DNA of 64,000 bases from Paulinella micropora (Eukaryota > Cercozoa > Imbricatea > Euglyphida > Paulinellidae). The notes below the pieces were generated by a model that did no database searches, was not told where the DNA came from, and worked only from the letters and a program-made list of their open reading frames with translations. Each line of letters starts with the position of its first letter. Within the stretch, counting starts at the first letter, position 1. Location: assembly GCA_019918135.1 (NCBI GenBank), contig WBZZ01006872.1, positions 1-64,000 of the forward strand, in the 5' to 3' direction. This document shows, piece after piece, positions 45,707 through 56,408 of this stretch. A program made the position numbers and the translations under genes.

Positions 45707-48700
45707 ATGAGTCAATTCAAAAGTTTATTAGGCCTTAAAGAGCTGGCAGTTGATAGTCTAAATATACTTAACTTAGACCTAACGAACACAAACATAGTCG
45801 GCCTTAACACAGACAGAGTGCCAGAAGATGCTGACCCGATAAATCTTTATTTTACCAACGGCCGATTTGATACACGACTAGCTACCAAAAGCACAGCAGA
45901 CATCAAAGAGGGAACTAATCTATACTATACTGATGGGCGGTTTGACACAAGATTTTCTAGCAAATCAACAACTAACTTAGCCGAAGGAACCAAGTTATAC
46001 TATACGACAGCAAGGGCTAACACAGACTTTGATACACGGCTAGCCACTAAATCAACTAATAACTTAGCCGAGGGGACTAATCTATATTACACCACAGCTA
46101 GGGCTAACACAGACTTTGATACACGGCTAGCGACTAAATTAACAACTAACTTAGCAGAGGGGACGAACCTTTATCACACCACTGCGAGATTTGATACACA
46201 ATTAGCGACTAAGAGCACGACCAACTTAGCAGAAGGAACTAATTTATACTATACGACCGCGAGAGCTAATACAGACTTTGATACACGGCTCGCAACTAAA
46301 TCAACTACAAACTTAGCAGAGGGGACGAACCTATATTACACCACTGCGAGATTTGATACACAATTAGCGACTAAGAGCACGACCAACTTAGCAGAGGGAA
46401 CTAATCTATATTATACGACGGCCAGAGCAAATACAGACTTTGATACAAGGAAATCAACTACTAACTTAGCCGAGGGAACAAACCTTCACTATACGACAGC
46501 CAGAGCAAATACAGACTTTGACACACGGCTAGGAACTAAATCAACTACAAACTTAGCAGAGGGGACGAACCTTTATTATACCAATGCGAGGTTTGACACT
46601 CAATTAGCGACTAAGTCAACCACCAATTTATCCGAAGGCACAAACTTATATTACACCACAGCACGAGATAATTCAAATTTTGACACACGGCTCGCTACTA
46701 AATCAACTACTAACTTAGCCGAGGGAACAAATCTATATTATACGACAGCCAGAGCAAATACAGATTTTGATACGAGGCTGGCTACCAAGAGCACCACTAA
46801 CTTAGCAGAGGGAACTAATTTATACTACACCACCGCTAGGGCTAATACGGATTTTGATACACGACTAGGAACAAAATCAATAGATGCTTTGAGTGATGTA
46901 ATAATAACGACACCAGCGAATGGACAATTATTAACATACAACGGCTCAAACTGGGTAAATTCCACTGGGTCGCTGGCTTTCCTTGCTTTGTCAGGTGGAA
47001 CAATGACGGGAGATGTAAAATATGGTGCTTCTGCTTTTGCTATGTATTCGGGTCCTCAGACTATGACAACCAATTCTTCACCTTCTCCATTCGTCGCTTC
47101 TGCTTCTTCTGAATACGATGCTGTATATCTGGCTTTTAATGCCGACCAGAACAATTATTGGTCTAGCAACCTTCACTACAACGACACGACAGGAGTTTAT
47201 TCAAGAGTTCCCGCAAATACAAATACATTTTCAGGAACAGCATACACGGGCGAACACATAAAAATAGATTTCGGAGCCATATACAGGATAAAAAAATATT
47301 ATGTTAGGTCTTCGTCTGCTAATTACATTGAAATGACACCGAGCATTTGGTATGTGGGTGTAAGCACTGACAACATTACTTACACATTATGGGATTCACA
47401 GACAGGTCAGGCTTGGGCTTCACAAACAACTAAAACATATACACCCGCTTCAAATGCTTCTGCTAGATATATCATATTCGTCGCGAACAAGGCGGGAAGT
47501 GGCGGAACTTCATTTAGAAACCAAGTCCGTATCGCCAGTCTGTATTTTGATTATGAGACATTTAATTATGATATAACATTGATTACAAATATGACGAGCG
47601 ACACATTAACAACAAGCGGAGCCATAACGGCAAGTGGCTTAATCACGGCGAGTGCGGGATTAACAGGAACAACATTAACAGCCAGCGGATTGATAACGGC
47701 TAATGCGGGGATTGATATGAAAAGTCAAATTTTGTCAAACTTAGCCACTCCATCAGCATCAACAGACGGGGCGACAAAAGGTTATGTGGATACATTAGAC
47801 GGGCAGAATGTGAAATTAACGGGAACTCAAACCATAGCAGGAACAAAAGAATTCAGCGGAATATTAGCAACTTCATTAGATATCCCGTGTATAGTAGGTA
47901 GAAATTCAAAAGGAACAGGTGCGACAGGGGGCTTAGAGTTATACGGCACAGAAGGCAATATGAATGGCCCATACATACAAGCATTTGTTAATACATCTGT
48001 TTATCCCACATTCCAATTATTGAATTATAGTCAAGACAACATTTTTTTTAATTTCGATAGCTATTGGGATGGTTCAAACTGGAAATCAAGCGATCCAGGC
48101 TCAAACTTTCAAATATCAAAAGGAAACGACAAACTCACATTTAGCTACAAATCAAGAGTAGCATTGGCAGTAAACATAACTTGGACTGAGGCAATGAACA
48201 TAAGTAATGCGGGGGTGATAACAGCGAATGCGGGTATGAAAATATCCATTCAAGGAGGAACAAATGGAGGAAGCACCAGAGGAATATATATTTGGGATAT
48301 TACTGATCCAGGCTGGGGGATTTATATGGCACAATCTGGGGCTAATAGAGCATTAAGTGGAACAGGAACGGCACCAGCAGGAAATGGATTTAGTAGTTAT
48401 GCTGTAAGATTTAGATCTGGTGCTGACACGACCCACGGTTTTGTGTGGGAAAATGCAAGTGATGTTGCTTTAATGTCGTTGAGAGGGAGCGATGGGAATT
48501 TATGGACAAAAGGATCAATAACAGCAAACGGCGATATTTACAGAACAATCGGCACAAATGGTTAAGTACTTATTAGACCAAGACCTTCTTATCCTACCGA
48601 AACACAAATACTTATGAAAGCGGATGGGGGTTCAACTTATTGTCATCTCGGTAATAGTGGCGGAAGTTTATATGCGTGGACTTCTACAAATGCTAACGAC

Positions 48701-49138
48701 CCTCATGCTGGTTATGTTTATTTGAACTCAGGTGCGACATCTTGGTCAGCTAGTTCAGATAGAAGACTAAAATCAGATATTAATACACTAGACTGCCACG
48801 ACTGCTGTGAGAAACTACTAAAAATCAACTGCTGTTCATATTATTGGAAAACGGATGAGAAGAAAGAAAAAAAGAACTTTGGGTTAATCGCTGATGATGT
48901 TAAAAAAGTGTTTCCAGATTTTGTATCAGATAGCGGGATAAAAGCGAATGACGGCGGAGGAAACATAGAAGGAGTATCATACCAAGATTTTATACCAGTA
49001 TTAATTGGTGCTTTTCAACATTTATCAGAAAAGGTAGATAATTTAGAAAAAGAAAATAAAACTTTACGTAATATACTACAAGACCAAGCGAACCAATTAG
49101 CAGAAATACGAGCGGAAGTATTTACCAATGCCCCCTAG
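45707..49138 (+). pseudogene. S74 fibre protein with expanded repeats and discoidin-like domain, one nonsense codon
   Basis: The frame is open for 952 codons, stops at a single TAA (48563-48565), then continues in the same frame to 49138, so one base change would explain the break. Residues ~40-395 hold about a dozen copies of NLAEGTNLYYTTAR with FDTRLATKST spacers; PLV1 has only two such units. Residues ~445-620 look like a discoidin/F5-8C carbohydrate-binding fold (YSGPQTMTTNSS, GEHIKIDFGAIYRIKKYYV, GVSTDNITYTLW), absent from PLV1. The end is an S74 chaperone (SSDRRLKSDI). The first 70 residues and the tail are closely similar to PLV1. Confidence 0.8.
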
Positions 49139-49466
49139 ATTACATCCGCCACCAATCATAGAAGTAGATGGCGAACTGACACCCGAGTTGAAGAACCGTG
49201 TGCTAGATGTCCAAATTAAGCAGGAAGAAAAAAAGTTAGACCACGAATATGAGGACAGCTGGGATTGCTGTTTGACTAAGCGAAAAACTGACAGCCGTCT
49301 TATTAAATACTTATTTCAAATGGGTATCATTATCGCCATCATCATCCTTTGTATCGTGAGGTTATCTGAAAAGAACTTACCGTGTGAAGTTGCTAACACT
49401 TATGTAGGTATTTTGACCTTACTCATCGGCATCTGCCTTCCTTCGCCTTCTAGTTCAAAGAAATGA
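49128..49466 (+). CDS. Two-span membrane protein
   Basis: 112 residues, intact homologue of 8385-8735: GELTPELKNRVL, a CC turn, then spans LFQMGIIIAIIILCIVRL and TYVGILTLLIGICLP. Overlaps the fibre stop by 11 bases. The two spans are nearly identical between elements whereas the N-terminus varies, pointing to selection on the membrane part. Confidence 0.6.
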   Translation: MPPRLHPPPIIEVDGELTPELKNRVLDVQIKQEEKKLDHEYEDSWDCCLTKRKTDSRLIKYLFQMGIIIAIIILCIVRLSEKNLPCEVANTYVGILTLLIGICLPSPSSSKK

Positions 49467-49519
49467 AAGGGGAAACCCCTTTCAAACCCCAAAGCGGGGT
49501 CGTAGGGGCTTGCCCCTAC
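49464..49519. terminator. Triple hairpin between convergent genes
   Basis: Three consecutive palindromes (AAAGGGG/CCCCTTT, ACCCC/GGGGT, GTAGGGGC-TT-GCCCCTAC at 49502-49519) exactly fill the space between two converging stops at 49466 and 49519. Fits a bidirectional 3'-end signal. The last unit recurs inside the protease ORF. Confidence 0.5.
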
Positions 49520-49772
49520 TAGCACTCATATAGTTGAGTTTTATACCAAGAGCTATCACCAGCACAGATTAGCGGAATAGCTTCATCAAAACTAACACAC
49601 CAATCACTCATCGTCTTATACACACATTTAAATTTTGTTTCTATTCCTTTTTGAATACAATAAAGACAACTTTCATTTTTTTATCACTGACCCGCGAATA
49701 GAAATCACAAGCAGTCCGAGCAGAAATATTAATTAATAAAAAGTTTATAAATGTAAATATAGAGAGCATCAT
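49519..49772 (-). pseudogene. Small secreted cysteine-rich protein, frameshifted
   Basis: Homologue of 8103-8396. Hydrophobic start (MMLSIFTFINFLLINIS) and ACDFYSRVSDKK, then loss of frame in an A7 run near 49678, after which KFKCVYK, DWCVSFDEA and LYEC follow in the shifted frame. Its conserved antisense position in both elements supports a real gene. Confidence 0.55.
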
Positions 49773-49799
49773 TGCAAAGCTACGTTTGCAAAACGTACG
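49773..49799. promoter_or_regulatory. 27-bp divergent spacer built from a dispersed palindromic motif
   Basis: The whole gap between the minus ATG (49772) and plus ATG (49800). 25 of its bases are an exact inverse copy of 58107-58131, where the motif (TACGTTTTGCAAACGTAG then CTTTGCA) again runs straight into an ATG. A third copy with one extra T lies at 57680-57705. Confidence 0.6.
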
Positions 49800-50156
49800 A
49801 TGGACTATAAATTCCAAAATATTATTTTTCTGAGTAATGATTTTCCAGGAGGGGTTAATGGTAGCAAGACATTTGACAAAAGCATTCAAATGAACTTTAC
49901 CCCGACCAGAATGAATGTTAAGTTTATCCACTATATGAATAATACGACGGAGACGAAAACAAAAATCCTTTATATGGACCGCATTGGGATTATTGGAACA
50001 TTCGCCGACAGCAACACCGCAAACATTTCCAATCTTAGCTACAACTTAGGTACTGGCGGTCAATACAGTTTTAAAGTGCTTAAAACAGACAATGGCAGTA
50101 TTGAGACTGACCAACTAGCTGGAAGAATTGTTATTTGTTTAGAATTTCTCGGGTAA
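49800..50156 (+). CDS. Small conserved beta-rich virion-like protein
   Basis: 118 residues, intact homologue of 7742-8104: IIFLSNDF, FTPTRMNVKFIHYM, KILYMDRIGIIGTFAD, AGRIVICLEF. A 3-residue insertion relative to PLV1 lies after NDFPGG. The ATG follows the palindromic spacer. Unnamed family. Confidence 0.6.
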   Translation: MDYKFQNIIFLSNDFPGGVNGSKTFDKSIQMNFTPTRMNVKFIHYMNNTTETKTKILYMDRIGIIGTFADSNTANISNLSYNLGTGGQYSFKVLKTDNGSIETDQLAGRIVICLEFLG

Positions 50157-50169
50157 TTAAAATATAGTG

Positions 50170-51014
50170 ATGGAGAAAATTAACGATATACGAGTTAGAC
50201 CAGTTAGAAACCAAAACGGAGATGGCGAGAAGTTGGCAAAAGGATATAAGTTATTTGACGAGCCGTATGCCAATATTTTTCTTCTAGCTCGTAAGAAGAG
50301 TGGTAAGACGACAGCACTGTTTGAAATCCTGAAACGAACGACTGACAAAAAGACACGTATTGTTATTATTGCCAGCACGATACATAAAGACCACATCTAC
50401 AAAGAAATGGTGAAGCACTTCAAGAAGAAGGGAAACCCGATGGCGATATATACATATTTGAAAACGGACGGATACAGTGTGATTGATTACGAGTTAGACA
50501 AACTCAACAAGCCGGACGAAGAGCAAGAAGAAGGAGATATTGTTCAGGATGGTAAAGAGCAACCGAAGCTAAAGTTTCTTATTTTGGAAAAGAGGAAAAG
50601 AAGAAGCATGGACAAGCACCAGCAGAAAGACCGAGCAAATACATTACACCAGAAGTTGTTTTCATTTTGGACGATCTTGGAAGCGGGTTAAGGGATAAGT
50701 CCGTAAGCGATTTATGTAAAAAAAATAGACATTATAAAAGTAAAGTTATTATGAGCTCGCAGTATCTGAACGACTTACGGCCTGAGGCAATTAAACAGCT
50801 AGACTACCTTCTTATTTTTCCTGGTCAGTCTCAGGATAAAATTGAACTCGTATACAAACATCTGGACCTCGGCTACGACCTCGACTACTTCATTGAAAAA
50901 TATCACGAGGCGACCAAGGAACGGTTTAACTTTTTGTATGTGGATGCGGTATCGGACGAACTGAGGCAGAATTTCAATATTCGATTTACCGACTACGTCG
51001 ATAGATGTAAGTAA
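50170..51014 (+). pseudogene. A32-type packaging ATPase, frameshifted
   Basis: Walker A ARKKSGKTT is intact. The frame breaks near 50580 in the variable linker before Walker B, and the remainder (ILDDLGSGLRDKSV, KSKVIMSSQYLNDL) reads in the next frame to 51014. Otherwise very close to the PLV1 ATPase. Confidence 0.8.
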
Positions 51015-51048
51015 TTTTATTACTTATTTTTTTTCACACATTATATAG

Positions 51049-51354
51049 ATGCCAACATCACCAGTGATTATTTCACAACCATTGGGATACAATATCAGCT
51101 ACAATCCTTCAATGCCACAAGCAGGAGGAAGAAAGAAGAAGGGAAAAAAGAAACAAACAGGAGGAAAAGTTAATTGGGCGAAGGTCGGAAAAGCGATAGT
51201 GGATGCTAATAGGTTTATCAAGAAGAACCAATTGATTTCAAGGGGTGCTACTTTTCTCAGCGATGTCGGAGTGCCTTATGCGGACCGTGTAGCAAAGGCT
51301 GCGATTAAGCAACGATACGGCAAGCAACGAGGAGGAGCCGTTAAGTTTCGGTAG
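51049..51354 (+). CDS. Small basic glycine-rich core-like protein
   Basis: 101 residues, intact homologue of 6482-6793. Same start (SPVIISQP.GYNI.YNPSMPQ), lysine cluster (GGRKKKGKKKQTGG) and end (YGKQRGGAVKF). No named family. Confidence 0.6.
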   Translation: MPTSPVIISQPLGYNISYNPSMPQAGGRKKKGKKKQTGGKVNWAKVGKAIVDANRFIKKNQLISRGATFLSDVGVPYADRVAKAAIKQRYGKQRGGAVKFR

Positions 51355-51401
51355 GGGTATTAAACTAAACTTTATATTAATTTTTTTCTATAACATATAC
51401 G

Positions 51402-53255
51402 ATGGTTGTAAAAAAACCGCGAAAGAAACAACGACCTCCGAGGATATACAGAACCAAAGATGGCCGACCATATATCAAAGTGAAAGGCAAACGAGCATAT
51501 CTAAACTTTGGTGAGAAAACGAATGACCTTTCAACACTTCAAATCGTTAAACTGTTTCTGAAATATATGAACAAACCACAAGGTAAAAAAACTAGGGGTC
51601 ATACAAAAGAGCGAATAGTTAAGTCCGAATTCAACCGTCTTGAGCACGAGAATCGCAATCAGGTAAATAATCAGCTAGATAAACTCAAACTGGAAAAGTA
51701 TGAGCAAATACACGAACTAGAAAAGAAAGACAAAGAAGCAAAAGAACAACAAAAGAAAATAGAAGAGCGAGAAGGCGAAACGAAAAGAAATGAACTCGCA
51801 CTCATACAAACCGAAAACTCTCAAAGGCAAAGATTAGAGGATATTAGGAGAGAAATCAAAGACCAAGATGCCATCAGCAATGCTTTAATTGAAAGAGAAG
51901 TGGCATTGAAAGAAGCAAAAGATAAACTAAAAAGAAAGGAAAGAAAACAAAAGGAGTATGTTTTTACCGAAGAAGAAGCCATAGCATTTGCGGAGCAACT
52001 TCAAAGAAGGGATGATGAAGCGAAACGACGACAAGACGATTTAAGACAGCAAGCAATAGAAGCAGACCAGAAAACAGCCGAAGCAGAACAGAAGGCAGAT
52101 GAAGAAAAACAGAAAGCATTTATAGCGAGGATAGAAAGAGCTCAAACTTTATTTGCCAGTGGTGGTAAGAAAAGACAGATTAGTGTCAATAGTTTAGCAA
52201 AAAAATTAGGGTGGAAAACGAGGGGAAGCAAACACGGAAACAAAGATGCTGAAGGCAGAACGGCTAACGGTTATATTCAAGAAATCATAGCTGTTAGACA
52301 GGGCGACCTTAACATAACCGCCGGTATGACATTTACGGAATTGGAAAATGCTTTAATAGGACTAACCGCACAGGGAGGAACTGGTGCTAAAAAATTAGAA
52401 GACATCATTAGAAAAATATTAACTAAAATGATGATAAAAAAGCATTTGAAACGAAGTGAATGGAAGACCAAATCAAAGAAAAAAGAATTAGTAAATACCC
52501 TGATAAACAAAATGTATGCCGACCCCAACACATATAAATCACTTTCAAATGAATTCCAGATACAACCATCAACCCCCGAACCACAGCCACCAGAGCAACA
52601 AGCATCACCACCCACAGAAGAGCAACCACAACCACCGCCAATAGAAGAGCAACCACCATCACCACCAACAGAAGAGCAACCACCAATAACAGAAGAGCAA
52701 CAAAAAGCAGGGGACTTTGTCCCCCGCACCCCCTCCGATGGGGTCGTAGGGGCTGGAAACCCCTACAGAGGATTAATGACGGACGAAATAAACAACATTA
52801 TGAAAAAGCACGAATGGTATATCGGTACGGTAGCCAGCGATGAAATACACAAACTGAAGCCAGAAAAAAGACAGAAGTATGGGTTTATTATGAACACAGA
52901 CCCGAGCACCAAAAAGGGGCAACATTGGATTGCGGTTTATACTTCTTTAGACTGCGATAGAAGCATAGAGATATACGACCCACTCGCTTTGTGTAAGCCA
53001 ACTGAAGGCTTTCGACATCAAATGAAACAGCTTATTGAAAAGAGTAGGCCGAGCACATACTTATTAATGAAGGTTAATCAGGTTAAAAACCAAAGTGATA
53101 CGAGCACAACCTGCGGATGGCACAGTATTAGGTTTTTGTTAGAGCGGTCGAAAGGTAATAGGTTTAAATTTGCCAGCGGTTGGACTGACTTAAAAGAAAA
53201 AGAAGCGGAGGACCTGAAATCGCAGAATGGGTGTGGCTTTGACACATATATATGA
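51402..53255 (+). CDS. Adenovirus-type cysteine protease with coiled-coil arm
   Basis: 617 residues, intact. N-terminus RPYIKVKGKRAYLNFG like PLV1, then a long charged coiled coil, a Pro/Glu/Gln linker and the protease (GQHWIAVYTS, IEIYDPLA, NQVKNQS, TTCGWHSIRF). A block of three palindromes at 52710-52766 encodes the odd linker GDFVPRTPSDGVVGAGNPY, absent from PLV1, so a mobile palindrome seems to have inserted in frame. TATACG abuts the ATG. Confidence 0.85.
   Translation: MVVKKPRKKQRPPRIYRTKDGRPYIKVKGKRAYLNFGEKTNDLSTLQIVKLFLKYMNKPQGKKTRGHTKERIVKSEFNRLEHENRNQVNNQLDKLKLEKYEQIHELEKKDKEAKEQQKKIEEREGETKRNELALIQTENSQRQRLEDIRREIKDQDAISNALIEREVALKEAKDKLKRKERKQKEYVFTEEEAIAFAEQLQRRDDEAKRRQDDLRQQAIEADQKTAEAEQKADEEKQKAFIARIERAQTLFASGGKKRQISVNSLAKKLGWKTRGSKHGNKDAEGRTANGYIQEIIAVRQGDLNITAGMTFTELENALIGLTAQGGTGAKKLEDIIRKILTKMMIKKHLKRSEWKTKSKKKELVNTLINKMYADPNTYKSLSNEFQIQPSTPEPQPPEQQASPPTEEQPQPPPIEEQPPSPPTEEQPPITEEQQKAGDFVPRTPSDGVVGAGNPYRGLMTDEINNIMKKHEWYIGTVASDEIHKLKPEKRQKYGFIMNTDPSTKKGQHWIAVYTSLDCDRSIEIYDPLALCKPTEGFRHQMKQLIEKSRPSTYLLMKVNQVKNQSDTSTTCGWHSIRFLLERSKGNRFKFASGWTDLKEKEAEDLKSQNGCGFDTYI
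52710..52766. repeat. In-ORF triple palindrome
   Basis: GGGGAC/GTCCCC (52710-52724), ACCCC/GGGGT (52728-52744) and GTAGGGG/CCCCTAC (52746-52766) repeat the design and the 15-base core GGGGTCGTAGGGGCT of the intergenic cluster at 49464-49519. Confidence 0.6.
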
Positions 53256-53309
53256 ATTATGTATTAAAGAAAAAAGAATACAAAAGAATGTAAAAGAATA
53301 CAAAAGAAT

Positions 53310-53825
53310 ATTCCTGACTACAAACAAGGAAAGATTTATGCTCTTCGTTCTCACCAAACTAACAAAATTTATATTGGTTCTACAACTCAATCGTTAGCAC
53401 AGAGAATGGCTAAACATAGAAATCAATATAAAACTTTACCTAAAAATAAATTAACAAAAGCTTATGAGATATTAAAGTATGAAGATGCTTATATTGAATT
53501 AATGGAAAACTATCCGTGCGATGGTAGAGAAAATCTTTTGAAAAAGGAAGGAGAACATATACGGAACAATACAGAATGTGTAAATAAACAAATAGCTGGT
53601 CGCACAAACGAAGAATACAGACAAGAACATATTGAAGAAATTAAACAATATATGAGAGAAAAATATATGAGAGACAGAGAAAAAATACTTAGAGCATATT
53701 ATTGTCATTGTGGTGGAACATATAAATGGCAAGGACGAGAAAAACACTATAGAACAAAGAAACACAAAAATCATATTGATAGTTTATATGACATATCTGA
53801 CATCCAAAAATTATTTATCCATTAA
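53310..53825 (+). pseudogene. GIY-YIG endonuclease, start codon lost
   Basis: The frame aligned to the PLV1 enzyme begins with ATT at 53310 where PLV1 has ATG, right after AAAAGAATAC-type short repeats. Domain: GKIYALRSHQTNKIYIGST, then Q/R/H residues, and a Cys/His finger CHCGGTYKWQGREKHYRTKKH. It is shorter than the PLV1 enzyme because the repetitive middle helix is mostly missing. The location between protease and penton-like genes differs from PLV1. Confidence 0.7.
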
Positions 53826-53831
53826 TATACA

Positions 53832-54636
53832 ATTGAATACCGCGGATGCAGGAGCTCTAACATTTACTATGTCAACAGCAAAAATAGGACACGGACAGTG
53901 ATTTCACTCACTCTATTGATATGAAATCTCTAGACAACCCAACACACTGTAAAATTCTTCATATCTATGTGCCGAAGTCGTATTATTCCGTCGCCAGTCC
54001 TTACAACACTTTTATTCTGAGTGAGAACGGAAACGAGGCACTCATCACGATACCCGAAGGAAAATACACAATGAACAACTTAAAAAATAAGCTAGCCGAG
54101 GTGCTAACCGCAGAAAGTCCCAACGACTATACATACACAATAACGAGCAAGAACACAAACACCGACCCAGAAGACGGCAAGCTAACATTCACCGTAGCGA
54201 ACAATCCCATTAACATTCAACCGCGGTTTGTATTTGATGATGAAACTCGCATCCACGAAATTATGGGGTTTGAGCGGTCCTCTACTTATTTCTTTGCTAA
54301 TAATACACTGAGGTCGCCAAATGTCATAATCTTGACGGGTGAAAAAACATTGTATTTACAGTCGGACCTCGTCGGAGGTGATGATCATGTGCTACAGGAA
54401 ATATATACGGCGAATGAAATTCCGTTCGGCTCCGTTATCTACGACGGAAGCGGGTCGGAGTATGGCAAACGGCTATCTACGAGTTCAAGCAATGTGTATC
54501 GGTTTTACTTGACTGATGAGAACGACCAGCCCATAACCTCAACGGTTTAGGTGTCGTAATGACTTTGTTGATTTACCGCGAGACGAATTATTTTAATTTA
54601 TTTACATCATTTTTTAATTTACTCAAATCTAGGTAA
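53832..54636 (+). pseudogene. Penton-like minor capsid protein, start lost and frameshifted
   Basis: Homologue of 3558-4370. The expected ATG is ATT at 53832, although the TATACA box before it remains. Frameshifts occur near 53893 (after NSKNRT) and near 54535. The long central open part (ITIPEGKYTMNNLKNKL, NVIILTGEKTLYLQSDL) is well conserved. Confidence 0.7.
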
Positions 54637-54719
54637 TTAATTAATTAATTTTTTTTCTCATATTAAAATATATAGCGACCTTTTAGAAATCATTTTTTGA
54701 GTTCGTAAGTTTGCACAAA

Positions 54720-56243
54720 ATGCCAACACTCTGGGGTGGGGAATTGGATTTCAGCAGGACTGACTACATCAGTGCTTCTTATCGTTTGAATAAGCTTACC
54801 CCTCGTGAGGGTTCTATTAATGTCACTGTGTCTACCGCAGGAGGGCAGGAAAGCAACTTTGACCTTATCAGCCGTCCGTTTAACTTGGCTCGCTCTGTTT
54901 TGAGTTTTAATTATGCTCCAGATGCGAAGGCGGCAAACTACAATAAATGCTTTATGGATTGCCTGGCCCCAATTAGACAAATTCAATTGATTACTAGGGG
55001 TGGTGTTTATCTGTGCGACATTAACGAAGTCGGAATATCACTAAGATGATTTGGAAACCCGAAACCTCCATCGATGATTTACTTGCTTTGGAAAATCACG
55101 ATAATGGAAGTGGAGCTGGTTGTATGCTTCAAAAGTGTAATGCTACAACTACATTTCAACCCACTAGCGATTACAAGGTTGGCCGCATTACAAACAGCAT
55201 TGACTGCTTCGGCAGTAGCAGGAAATGCTGCGGGGCAAATTGATACGGGTATCGATGTTGCTAAGGCTCAGGTTCAGGCCGCATCAAAGGCTTGGATGGC
55301 ACAACCCTCCACAAATGCTCGCCGACACGATGATTCCCTTATTGCGAATGAGACTGGCACGAGTAAGTTCGTTAATGTTGCTTTTAATGAGGCTAAGTAT
55401 TTCTCAGCTGGTACTATTAATAATGCCAGCCCGAGTGTTAATGTTAAGATTAATCTTGGAATGCTTTACAATAGTATTTTCGCTCTGAATAAAACTATTA
55501 TGTTTCCAGAAATTTTGACTTTGCGGATTGTTTGGCAACAGACACCCAAAATCTTTTATCATAACAATGATGCTCTTTCTACTGGTGGAGGCACTGTTGC
55601 GGTGGCGGATTCAAATGTTTCTATTACTAATCTCAGCCTGTTCTTAGCTGTCGAGACTAACCCCGATGTCGTTCAATCAATTCAACAGAAGATTATGAGC
55701 CCCGAAGGTATAAGCTTCAACATTGATTATTCTTATTTGTATAAAAACACTGTCGGAGTAGCTTCAACTTCTCAAAATGTTATACTTAGATTTGACAGAG
55801 GCCACGGACGGCGAATTAAGAAAATTTATCACTTTGTTTTCAACACAACCGAAAATAAGAACACTGCTTATGCCAATAGCAACCTGCTCGGTTCTAAGGT
55901 CCAAACTTTTTATACTACACTAGACGGAGCACGACTTCAGGAATTCAATGTTGATTGTCAAACTGGAAAACTAGAAGACTATATGTATCTTAAACCGAAG
56001 TTGGAAGGCTCTTCTTTGATGAACAGCAATGTTTATCAATACAACTGGGTTTGGTGCGATAGCTTTGACAATACCCGCCCACTGTGGAGCAAGGACCAAA
56101 ATGAAATTAGCGGATTAAGTCTAGACACCGAGCGACGATGGGAGTTTATTGCTACCACTGCTAATATTGCGTCCAATCAATACACACTTATCGTAACTCA
56201 GCAAGAAGTAAATGTCAGAAACGGCACCATTACTAGGACATAA
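54720..56243 (+). pseudogene. Major capsid protein candidate, frameshifted
   Basis: From the ATG at 54720 the first ~105 residues match PLV1 closely. One-base losses or gains near 55032 and 55180 break the frame. The remaining ~350 residues (INLGMLYNSIFALNKTIMF, VWQQTPKIFYHNND, WSKDQNEISGLSL) are conserved to the stop. The segment around 55150-55290 is longer than in PLV1, a likely surface loop. Confidence 0.75.
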
Positions 56244-56272
56244 ACCTCGCCATTGAAGTAATAGGTTTTTGA

Positions 56273-56408
56273 GATCGTAAGTGGTTTTTGAAAAAAAGCA
56301 CTTACAATTAATTTTGATAGATTATTTATTTTTTTGTTAATATAGGAACTCTAACAAAACATTTTTTTGAGGTCGTAGGTGGTTTTTTGAAAAAAAAAAG
56401 CACCTACA
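56273..56408. promoter_or_regulatory. Two related leader hairpins before the fibre-like gene
   Basis: GTAAGTG...CACTTAC and GTAGGTG...CACCTAC, each with a TTTTTGAAAAAAA loop and a preceding TTTTTGAG(A/G)TCGTA, lie about 100 bases apart; the second runs into the ATG at 56409. A partial form, TTTTTTGAGTTCGTAAG, precedes the major capsid ATG (54720). Confidence 0.5.

Noticed and set aside
48563..48565. Programmed readthrough of TAA in the PLV2 fibre
   Set aside because: PLV1 has no stop at this place and PLV2 is decayed elsewhere.
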